Source: CAZIKB01 sp964539665
Lineage (GTDB): Bacteria; Zhuqueibacterota; Zhuqueibacteria; Oceanimicrobiales; Oceanimicrobiaceae
DNA length: 19,492 nucleotides
Reading direction: 5' to 3'
Assembly (NCBI GenBank): GCA_964539665.1
Contig: CAZIKB010000119.1
Span: forward strand, 1-19,492
In this document: one piece after another, positions 14,298-19,492 of the stretch
How positions within the stretch are numbered: the stretch's first letter is position 1
How the letters are laid out: each line of letters opens with the position of its first letter
Made by a program: the position numbers and the translations under genes
Notes under the pieces: model-generated
Database searches by the model: none
What the model was told of the DNA's origin: nothing
What the model saw: the letters and a program-made list of their open reading frames with translations, nothing else

Positions 14298-15296
14298 TTA
14301 CAAATTCGACACCGCCAGGGCGCTGTCGACATTGACGATGTAAAACGAAAGTAAACCCTCAAAGATTGGACCATTGACCCCTTGCTCTGTCCGTGTAATC
14401 CGGTAATGTTCATATACGATATGCTTGCCATCCGGATGCCACGATGGTGAAATCACCGAGAGTCTTATTTCTCCTTTAAAATGTCCATTTGGAAAGTGGT
14501 TCGGCAAGATGCGCTTCGGCTCGCTGCCGTCGGCATTCATAATCCAGATACCTTCCTCATTCCGCAAAACTATCTGGGCGCCATCGGGTGAATATTCTGG
14601 ATCTTCATTAAAGTTCCTGAGGGTTAAATGCAATCTCGTCGCAGAGTTTTCCGCAAAATCATATACAAAAAAATCAGTCCATGGATCGCTCGACCCAACG
14701 CTAACTGTACCTATAATTTGTCCTTCATTGGGATGCCAATCCGGAGATCGCCCCCCACTCAGCCATATTTTTCCCGAACCGTCTTTTTTCATAACCCAGA
14801 CACCCTGTGGCCCTCGCTCATCCTCGATCGATGTGTCAAATGCAATCCGGCTGCCATTCGGGCTCCAATCCGGAAAGAAGTTTCTGCCTTTGCTTGTCAA
14901 TTGCGTCAGGCTGTCGCCGTTGACTTTAATTTTGTAGATTTGCGTGCCACTGGTAAAAGCAACCCACTCGCCGTCGGGCGACCAGTCGGGAACTCTTGGA
15001 GAACTTCCGGGCACAAGTAGCTTCTTCTCATAAGTTTCAAGGTTCATGATAATCAGCCCGGGCTGATCACTAGCTGCTATTCGAAGCCTGAAAATGATAT
15101 GTTGGCCATCCGGGCTGAATTTTGGTGTATATTTGTCGACGAGGCTCAATTCGCCCAGGGGGAAGAAAATCTCTGTACCCGGTATTTGCTCGCCTTCCAA
15201 AAATATCTCCACGGGATGCGAGGGCTCAAGGCTGTGGTCACAGCCGGCGAGACCACAGCAGAACAAAAAGTAGATGATCGTGTTTTTTCTATGCAT
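14298..15296 (-). CDS. PD40/TolB-type beta-propeller lipoprotein
   Basis: A 332-residue lipoprotein. The ATG at 15294-15296 is preferred (GAGAG site, complete signal peptide); an ATG at 15351-15353, directly after the stop of the upstream mini-gene, would add 19 residues. Lipobox LAGC with Cys19. The mature part is made of PD40 repeats with the TolB signature: YTPKFSPDGQHIIF, VPDWSPDGEWVAF, FPDWSPNGSRIAFD, SPDWHPNEGQIIG, DPEYSPDGAQIVL, SPSWHPDGKHIVYE. Repeats alternate with strands naming bound-like units (IYKIKVNGDSLTQLT, IWIMNADGSEPKRIL). The C-terminus ends SFYIVNVDSALAVSNL. It has no N-terminal TolB domain, so a TolB role is not implied; surface or periplasmic binding is more likely. Ligand unknown. 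It is more divergent than the other propeller genes nearby. Confidence 0.88.
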   Translation of the reverse strand: MHRKNTIIYFLFCCGLAGCDHSLEPSHPVEIFLEGEQIPGTEIFFPLGELSLVDKYTPKFSPDGQHIIFRLRIAASDQPGLIIMNLETYEKKLLVPGSSPRVPDWSPDGEWVAFTSGTQIYKIKVNGDSLTQLTSKGRNFFPDWSPNGSRIAFDTSIEDERGPQGVWVMKKDGSGKIWLSGGRSPDWHPNEGQIIGTVSVGSSDPWTDFFVYDFAENSATRLHLTLRNFNEDPEYSPDGAQIVLRNEEGIWIMNADGSEPKRILPNHFPNGHFKGEIRLSVISPSWHPDGKHIVYEHYRITRTEQGVNGPIFEGLLSFYIVNVDSALAVSNL

Positions 15297-15353
15297 TGCT
15301 CTCTCTTGTTTTAAATGAATAAATTCGCCAACAGGGGTATCCTTTTTTGGCAT

Positions 15354-15500
15354 TTACAAATTCGAAGCCGCCAGGGCGCTGTCGACATTGACAACGTAAA
15401 ACGAAACATTCAAGGTTTCCGTCGGGCCGTCACATGTTGAGTAGCATAAAAACAGAATAAATATTAAACTCAAGCCTAAAAATGGTTTTAATGAAATCAT
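15354..15500 (-). CDS. 48-residue mini-lipoprotein: propeller gene collapsed by in-frame deletion
   Basis: A short ORF with its own ribosome site (GGAGGG, 5 bp before ATG 15498-15500). Residues 1-33 match the signal peptide and first mature residues of the 17661 paralogue (CDGPTETLNVS against CDGPTETMNVS). Residues 33-48 match the very C-terminus of the 14298 protein (SFYVVNVDSALAASNL). The whole propeller is missing, and the join is in frame with TTTC as shared bases at the breakpoint. The product would be a lipidated ~26-residue peptide, Cys23 in YSTC. It is the first ORF under leader copy A, and its stop (TAA) directly abuts an ATG of the next gene's longer form. It may be a pseudogene or may work as a leader ORF. 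Confidence 0.6.
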   Translation of the reverse strand: MISLKPFLGLSLIFILFLCYSTCDGPTETLNVSFYVVNVDSALAASNL

Positions 15501-15566
15501 AGTGCCCTCCAATTAAACGCACAGGTTTTGTTTTAAATTGTCCAGAGTTGTTTGCAATTCTACACC

Positions 15567-15657
15567 GGTAAAGATCCGATGGTACTCTGACTTCAGTTTC
15601 ATCGGTATGGTCTAACAGTACCTTACTCTTCGGTTAAGCCTTCGAAGTATCTTTACC
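15567..15657 (-). promoter_or_regulatory. Candidate 5' leader RNA, copy A
   Basis: Read on the minus strand, GGTAAAGAT pairs with ATCTTTACC (15649-15657 with 15567-15575), closing a 91-nt domain. CCGATG pairs with CATCGG (15600-15605 with 15576-15581) around an 18-nt loop containing CUGAAGUCAGAGU; this second helix abuts the first. The domain ends 66 nt before the mini-lipoprotein start. The same design recurs in copies B and C. Confidence 0.5.
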
Positions 15658-15858
15658 AGTTAATCATGTGTGTAAGATTCAACAAAGAATAAATAATCGA
15701 ATTTCTGATTTAATAAATGAAAAATGCAAATTGTAAATTTGAAAATGCAAAATGATCCTTTTCGTGAACTTTGTGGTTTATTGTCTATTTCAGTTCGTTA
15801 ATTTTTTTTATGGATAAATGAGCAGTTATTTTGTTTCTGCAAACATTCAGGATTTTAT

Positions 15859-15886
15859 TTGTAATTGAGCCTTATATATCTATAAG
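15859..15886 (+). promoter_or_regulatory. Possible plus-strand promoter inside repeat A
   Basis: TTGTAA (15859-15864) and TATAAG (15881-15886) are spaced 16 bp and lie in the part identical in copies A and B. A transcript from here would run through the 20-codon ORF to the terminator at 16022. AT-rich DNA makes chance matches common. Confidence 0.3.
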
Positions 15887-15943
15887 ACAACTTTTTCGAA
15901 CGGAAACCTTCACTTTTTTTAGTTTATTTAAAAAAAGTCGATC

Positions 15944-16006
15944 ATGGAAAATCAAGTTGAACCAAGCCCCGGTTTCTTCACAAATGCTGTTGGCTTAGAG
16001 AGCTAA
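15944..16006 (+). CDS. Possible 20-residue peptide ORF
   Basis: ATG 15944 opens a 20-codon ORF reading MENQVEPSPGFFTNAVGLES, ending 15 bp before a plus-strand terminator. Copy B has the same start at 17497 (MEKQVVPSPGFFTNSVG), where the frame runs on for longer; copy C keeps only MESSGFTSV. There is no ribosome site, and most differences between A and B change the residue, so coding selection is not supported. Listed because a promoter-like site and a terminator bracket it. Confidence 0.2.
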   Translation: MENQVEPSPGFFTNAVGLES

Positions 16007-16021
16007 TTTGTTTGTCTTTTT

Positions 16022-16059
16022 ATGAGGAGCGGTGGGGCTAACATCGCTCCTCATTTTTT
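16022..16059 (+). terminator. Rho-independent terminator, plus strand
   Basis: ATGAGGAGCG (16022-16031) pairs exactly with CGCTCCTCAT (16045-16054) around a 13-nt loop, followed by a T-run (TTTTTGTTTT). Both nearest genes are on the minus strand, and no T-run follows on that strand. It has no counterpart at the same place in repeat B. Confidence 0.8.
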
Positions 16060-16065
16060 GTTTTA

Positions 16066-16090
16066 TTAGCCCATGATAATCACCTCCTTT
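16066..16090 (-). promoter_or_regulatory. Strong ribosome site on a Met-Gly-stop ORF (copy 1)
   Basis: On the minus strand AAAAGGAGGT is followed, 7 nt later, by ATG GGC TAA (16074 down to 16066), 32 bp after the stop of the amber-broken propeller gene. The same arrangement follows the next propeller gene at 17618-17640, with TGA as stop. It looks like the start of a lost downstream gene. Confidence 0.6.
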
Positions 16091-16106
16091 TGGGGTTGAT
16101 ACGCAT

Positions 16107-17051
16107 TTAATCAGGCGGCAAAAATTGCCACTTCTTGCGTGTTTCGATATTCATCATCCATAAGCTGCCGCGCACCTTTGGATCATTTTCATCCCAGCGT
16201 TTGCCCGGCACATAATCGCCATCTTTGCGGTAAATGATCTTATTCCCATCCGGCGACCAATCTGGCTGCCAGCCCTCGGTGAGACGAATCTTATTACTAC
16301 CGTCAGAATTCATCAACCAAACAGCTATATCATTATTATTCTGTACATCCCAGCGCTGCCAGACTATTTTACTGCCATCGGGCGAAACTCTGGGGATTTC
16401 ATTGGATTTACCCGAATTGGTTAGTTGATTTAAAAATGTGCCTGTCGTATCTATAATAAAAAGGTCAGACGTAAAACCATTATTTCGCCTGGTACCACGC
16501 TGGTGAATAATTCTGAAATCCGGAAACCAATCCGGCGTTGTCCAGGGATTCAATTCAGGTGCACCAAGATCTTTTTTATTTTGTCCATCAGCATCCATAA
16601 TCCAAATTGAAAGGGTCCCACTTGGATTTTCGGCGTTGGAATCATAAGCGATTTTCTCGCCATCTGCTGACCACTTGGGAAAAAAGCTGTTGCCCTCAAC
16701 AGTCAACTGCGTCCAATCCTTGGTTTCAAAATCATAAACAAATATCTTCTTACCTTTTACCAACGCCATTTTTTTGCCATCCGGCGAGAAATCGGGCAGA
16801 TCCCCCCTTGTGACAAAGTGGGCATCGCTGCCATCCGGGCGAATAAGCCAAATCCCATAGAGACTGTCTATCCCATAATATTCGTAAGCGATCCACTCTC
16901 CGGTGGGAGACTAGGCGGGATGCCTGTACCATTGTCCCGGGGAATCTGTATACATGACCTCTAACTCATTATTATCCCACTCACAGGAAAACAAGAGCGA
17001 GCTGACAACAAAAACAAATATCAAGTTACGCCATTTTTTTAATGAATTCAT
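16107..17051 (-). pseudogene. PD40 propeller lipoprotein interrupted by one amber codon
   Basis: The frame from ATG 17049-17051 (GGAGGT site) to 16107 codes 314 residues in line with the 309-residue paralogue at 17661, apart from one TAG at codon 47 (16911-16913). There the paralogue has Trp: WYLFPTWSPTGEW against WYRHPA-stop-SPTGEW, so one G-to-A change explains it. The signal peptide and lipobox LLFSC (Cys23) are intact. Downstream PD40 repeats are intact: LPDFSPDGKKMALV, FFPKWSADGEKIAYD, IPRVSPDGSKIVW, QPDWSPDGNKIIYRK, ending RKKWQFLPPD. A restart at Met 16769 would lack a signal peptide. TAG also ends the dehydrogenase gene here, so general amber read-through is unlikely. Recent inactivation or a sequencing error are both possible. 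Confidence 0.85.
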
Positions 17052-17548
17052 GGTAACCTCCAATTTAAAAGCCCAGGTTTGGTCTTAGATTGTTCAAAGT
17101 TATTTGCAATTCTACACGGGTAAAAATCCGATGGTACTCTGACTTCAGCTGCATCAGTACCGTCCCACTTGCTCTAACAGGACCTTACTCTTTGGTTAAG
17201 CCTTCGAATTATCTTTACCAGTTAATCATGTGTGTAAGATTCAACATAGAGTAGATAAACGAAGTTCTGGTTTTATAAATGAAAAATGCAAATTGTAAAT
17301 TTGAAAATGCAAAATGATCCTTTTCGTGAACTTTGTGGTTTATTGTCTATTTCAGTTCGTTAATTTTTTTTATGGATAAATGAGCAGTTATTTTGTTTCT
17401 GCAAACATTCAGGATTTTATTTGTAATTGAGCCTTATATATCTATAAGACAACTTTTTTGCACGGAAATCTTCACTTTTTTTAAAAATACTCAATTATGG
17501 AAAAACAAGTTGTACCAAGCCCCGGCTTCTTCACAAATTCTGTTGGCT
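17052..17548. repeat. Upstream repeat copy B (about 500 bp)
   Basis: Second copy of the segment upstream of propeller genes, here next to the amber-broken gene. It shares 184 identical bases with copy A (17275-17458). Its leader is 10 bp longer than in A and C through extra bases around 17161-17175. The 24-bp block common to all copies is at 17223-17246. Confidence 0.92.
17119..17219 (-). promoter_or_regulatory. Candidate 5' leader RNA, copy B
   Basis: Minus-strand helices: GGTAAAGAT with ATTTTTACC, holding one G-U, and CTGATG with CATCGG, holding one U-G, around an 18-nt loop. Both substitutions relative to copy A keep pairing only on the minus strand; on the plus strand they are A-C mismatches. 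The domain ends 67 nt before the gene's ATG. Confidence 0.5.
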
Positions 17549-17617
17549 CCGTGGATATGCTCATTTACTACTTACTTTTTATTGTAGAGAATTTTATTTT
17601 ATATCCAAATTTATGTA

Positions 17618-17640
17618 TCAGCCCATGGCATTTGCCTCCT
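17618..17640 (-). promoter_or_regulatory. Strong ribosome site on a Met-Gly-stop ORF (copy 2)
   Basis: On the minus strand AGGAGG (17635-17640) is followed 8 nt later by ATG GGC TGA (17626 down to 17618), 34 bp after the stop of the 17661 gene. Sequence between the gene stop and the ribosome site is unlike copy 1, but AGGAGG and CATGGGCT are kept. Confidence 0.6.
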
Positions 17641-17660
17641 TTCAAGTTTTACTTATATGT

Positions 17661-18590
17661 TTAATCGGGCGGCAAAAACTGCCACTGTTTGCGTTTATTG
17701 ACATCCATAATCCACACGCTGCCATGAACTTTGGGATCGGCGTCATCCCAGGGCTCACCGCCCACATACTCCCCAAGTTTACGAAAAATGATGTGACGGC
17801 TATCAGGAGCCCAATCTGGCTCATAGCCATCTGTGAGCCTTTTCTGGCTGCTGCCATCAGAATTCATCAGCCAAATAGCAGGAGCATGGCCCACTTCCCA
17901 ACGCTCCCAGACAATTCGATTGCCATCGGGCGAAACCTTGCCATTACGATTTTCTCTGCCAATCGATGTAAGTTGAATTTCTTTCGTACCGGTGGAATCC
18001 ATAATAAAGAGATCTCCGGCCCCGCGTCCCCGGCCATATCGTTTATGAAGAATGCGAAAATCGGGAAACCAGTCCGGCTCTCTCCACTCGCCGACTCCGT
18101 GCTGGCTGATGTCCTTCTTATTCTGTCCGTCACTATCCATCGTCCATATAACATGCGCTCGTTTTGGATCTAGAAAGTTGGAATCGTAAGCTATTTTTTT
18201 ACTATCCGGTGACCAACACGGAAAGAAGTTGCTGTCATTAAAAGTCAACTGGGTACGCTCTCGGGTTTCCAGGTTATAGATGAAAATCTTTGAACTTCTT
18301 ACCAACGCTAACTTCTTACCGTCCGGCGAAAAATCTGGCAAAATACCTCTGGTCTCAAAGTGATTTTCGCTGCCATCCGGGCGCACCAGCCAAATTCCAA
18401 AGAGGCTATCTATGGCATAATGTTCATAGGCAATCCACTCCCCGGTCGGCGACCAGGTAGGAAACAGGTACCAATCGCTGGGTACTTCTCCGGAAACATT
18501 CATGGTTTCTGTCGGACCGTCGCATGCTGAAAAGCACAAAAACAGAGCGAATATTATATTAAATACTGAAAATGATTTTGATAAATTCAT
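17661..18590 (-). CDS. PD40/TolB-type beta-propeller lipoprotein, intact copy
   Basis: A 309-residue lipoprotein starting at ATG 18588-18590 behind GGAGG (18596-18600). Signal peptide with lipobox FSAC (Cys23), then CDGPTETMNVS. PD40 repeats: LFPTWSPTGEWIAYE, LPDFSPDGKKLALV, FFPCWSPDSKKIAYDS, REPDWFPDFRILHK, NGKVSPDGNRIVWE, EPDWAPDSRHIIFRK, ending VWIMDVNKRKQWQFLPPD. Interleaved strands end in polar loops (IWTMDSDGQNKKDIS, IWLMNSDGSSQKRLT). Probably a six-bladed propeller on the periplasmic or outer surface; ligand unknown. It is the closest relative of the amber-broken copy and supplied the N-terminus type seen in the mini-lipoprotein. Expression would start in repeat C through leader C. Confidence 0.9.
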   Translation of the reverse strand: MNLSKSFSVFNIIFALFLCFSACDGPTETMNVSGEVPSDWYLFPTWSPTGEWIAYEHYAIDSLFGIWLVRPDGSENHFETRGILPDFSPDGKKLALVRSSKIFIYNLETRERTQLTFNDSNFFPCWSPDSKKIAYDSNFLDPKRAHVIWTMDSDGQNKKDISQHGVGEWREPDWFPDFRILHKRYGRGRGAGDLFIMDSTGTKEIQLTSIGRENRNGKVSPDGNRIVWERWEVGHAPAIWLMNSDGSSQKRLTDGYEPDWAPDSRHIIFRKLGEYVGGEPWDDADPKVHGSVWIMDVNKRKQWQFLPPD

Positions 18591-18657
18591 GGTATCCTCC
18601 AATTAAAAAGCCCAGGTTTGGTCTTAGATTGTCCAAAGTTATTTGCAATTCTACACA

Positions 18658-18748
18658 GGTAAAGATCCAATGGCACTCTGACTTCAGTTTCATCGGTATG
18701 GTCTAACAGAACCTTACTTTTCGGTTAAGCCTTCGAAGTATCTTTAAC
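18658..18748 (-). promoter_or_regulatory. Candidate 5' leader RNA, copy C
   Basis: Minus-strand helices: GTTAAAGAT with ATCTTTACC, one T-C mismatch near the end, and CCGATG with CATTGG, holding one G-U. The 18-nt loop keeps CUGAAGUCAGAGU. It ends 67 nt before the ATG of the intact 17661 gene. Confidence 0.5.
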
Positions 18749-18881
18749 AGGTAATCATGTGTGTAAGATTCAACAAAAAGTAAATAAACGAAGTTCTGAT
18801 TTAATAAATGAAAAATGAAAATAGCAAATTTGAAAGTGCAAAATGATCCTTTTCATGAACTTCGTGGTTTATTTTCTTTGG

Positions 18882-18914
18882 AGCTTTACTAAACTTTCAA
18901 AGTTTAGTAAAGCT
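18882..18914. repeat. 33-bp palindrome inserted in repeat C
   Basis: AGCTTTACTAAACTTT (18882-18897) and AAAGTTTAGTAAAGCT (18899-18914) are exact inverted copies around one C. Copies A and B lack it and ~30 neighbouring bases, so it was inserted here or lost there. It could be a small mobile palindromic repeat. Confidence 0.85.
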
Positions 18915-19118
18915 TAGTCCCCATTATTTATTGAGGGTATATTTCTATTTCAATCTCTCTATTTTTAGTATGGTTAAATGAGCAGTTATTTTGTTACGGC
19001 AAACATTCAGAATTTTATTCGTAGTTGAGCCTTTTATATATTAAGACAACTTTTACGAAAGGAAATCTTCACTTTGTTTAGTTTCTTTAAAAATACTCAA
19101 TTATGGAAAGTTCAGGCT

Positions 19119-19304
19119 TTACATCTGTTTGAGGTTAGTTGAGCGAATGTTTACTCGCCCAATGTCCGTTTTGATTTCCCCTTCCGGAAGTTCGATTTCG
19201 TTCTATTTAAATTTAACCATCACCAGGTCCGGAATGATATGGGATTTCCGTTCCTGGGCAGAAACACGAAAGCTGAATGAACAGAACAACAGGCTAATTG
19301 ACAA
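19119..19304 (-). pseudogene. Decayed 5' fragment of a secreted-protein gene
   Basis: One minus-strand frame reads a signal peptide (LSISLLFCSFSFRVSAQ), then ERKSHIIPDLVMVKFK, a TAG (19203-19205), and NEIELPEGEIKTDIGRVNIR before ending at 19119 next to repeat C. The IIPDLVMVKFK segment resembles the propeptide start of the S8 protease in this window (AGEILIKFKKG), so it may be the 5' remnant of a related protease cut off when the propeller array formed. The start codon is unclear (TTG at 19302-19304). The signal peptide is convincing; the family link is a guess. Confidence 0.45.
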
Positions 19305-19343
19305 AAATAAATTTTATATGAATCAGTTGTAACTCGCAGGCTA

Positions 19344-19492
19344 TTATTTATTGTTTAATTTAATTTCAGCGAAACGTAGATTCATGACTGGATACTTATT
19401 TGCATTCTTATAATTAAAATGCCACCACTCCCATTGATATACTGTGAAGTCTTCCTCTTCCATTGCATCCCGCAGTAGTTCCTGATGCCAAT
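19344..19492 (-). CDS. D-alanyl-D-alanine dipeptidase, VanX-like (3' end only)
   Basis: The last 49 codons of a minus-strand gene whose start lies beyond the right edge. The frame reads WHQELLRDAMEEEDFTVYQW followed by EWWHFNY and ends VMNLRFAEIKLNNK. This matches the C-terminal part of peptidase family M15D: an LLRDAME helix, then the EWWHF motif carrying the catalytic Glu and a zinc-binding His, then a YPV-x-N-x-x-F strand. Members cleave D-Ala-D-Ala, in cell-wall dipeptide recycling or, in vancomycin clusters, resistance. The upstream SxHxxGxAxD zinc motif is outside the window. No resistance role is implied by these neighbours. Confidence 0.8.
   Translation of the reverse strand, partial: WHQELLRDAMEEEDFTVYQWEWWHFNYKNANKYPVMNLRFAEIKLNNK

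Larger units (their letters stand above)
15501..15995. repeat. Upstream repeat copy A (about 500 bp)
   Basis: First of three related segments lying directly upstream (minus-strand sense) of propeller-lipoprotein starts; the others are 17052-17548 and 18591-19110. Bases 15713-15896 are identical, 184 of 184 by eye, to 17275-17458, while flanking parts differ noticeably. It holds the foldable leader at 15567-15657 and a 24-bp block (15661-15684) shared exactly by all three copies. Tandem duplication of gene plus upstream region explains the layout. Confidence 0.92.
18591..19110. repeat. Upstream repeat copy C (about 520 bp)
   Basis: Third and most diverged copy of the upstream segment. It matches A and B along most of its length but carries ~65 extra bases around 18877-18945, including a 33-bp palindrome. 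The shared 24-bp block is at 18752-18775. Similarity fades out around 19110-19130, where a decayed gene fragment begins. Confidence 0.9.

Noticed and set aside
15752..15817. 21-codon hydrophobic ORF in repeat A, identical in B and altered in C, reminiscent of type I toxins
   Set aside because: No ribosome site, and the AT-rich sequence easily gives Phe/Val-rich ORFs; identity of A and B is explained by the 184-bp identical block.
16911..16913. Amber codon read as an amino acid (recoding)
   Set aside because: TAG is the natural stop of the dehydrogenase gene and of several element genes in this window, so general reassignment is unlikely.
1..19492. CRISPR array, tRNA, rRNA or insertion-sequence transposase
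   Set aside because: No short regularly spaced repeats, no tRNA-like cloverleaf, no rRNA segments and no transposase motifs were seen on either strand.

Overview
The window looks like the chromosome of an uncultured-type Gram-negative bacterium of the FCB group, with Calditrichota, KSB1 or Ignavibacteriota as the best guesses. This rests on a secreted subtilase with the C-terminal NYPNPFNPTT sorting domain typical of those phyla, many lipobox lipoproteins, and clear GGAGG ribosome binding sites. The taxonomic call is inference. The window has two unlike halves.

Bases 1 to about 8,250 are AT-rich, all on the plus strand, and look like an integrated mobile element. It starts with a tyrosine recombinase cut by the left edge. 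A cargo block of small secreted or lipid-anchored proteins follows (DUF4875-like lipoprotein, small beta-barrel-like protein, anchored protein, TPR-like lipoprotein). The 3' end of the recombinase gene recurs twice inside this block, once as a free remnant and once fused in frame to a cargo gene, which gives a cassette-like layout. After an unknown gene and a strong terminator comes a probable maintenance module: an excisionase-like HTH protein, a four-cysteine protein, an unknown protein, and a filamentous-phage-type (gene II/X) rolling-circle replication protein with a hairpin just upstream. No coat, Zot, relaxase or secretion gene is visible. About 1 kb of AT-rich, apparently non-coding DNA ends the element.

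From about 8,270 on, base composition rises and all convincing genes are on the minus strand. A D-2-hydroxyacid dehydrogenase and an exported M20 amidohydrolase form a likely two-gene operon. Upstream of them is the large S8 peptidase, and beyond it a family of PD40/TolB-type beta-propeller lipoproteins. One propeller gene is intact and divergent (14,298-15,296). One is collapsed to 48 codons by an in-frame deletion (15,354-15,500). One is full length but broken by a single amber codon (16,107-17,051). One is intact (17,661-18,590). The last three each carry the same ~500-bp upstream region, so this is a tandem duplication array.

The repeated upstream region contains a 91-101-nt foldable element 66-67 nt before each start codon. 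In its innermost helix, and once in its outer helix, the differences between copies keep pairing by G-U wobble only if the RNA is read from the minus strand, which suggests a conserved 5' leader RNA. Two plus-strand terminators without host genes (14,232-14,278 and 16,022-16,059) hint at small plus-strand RNAs in this otherwise minus-strand region. The right edge holds a decayed secretory-gene fragment and the 3' end of a VanX-like D-Ala-D-Ala dipeptidase.
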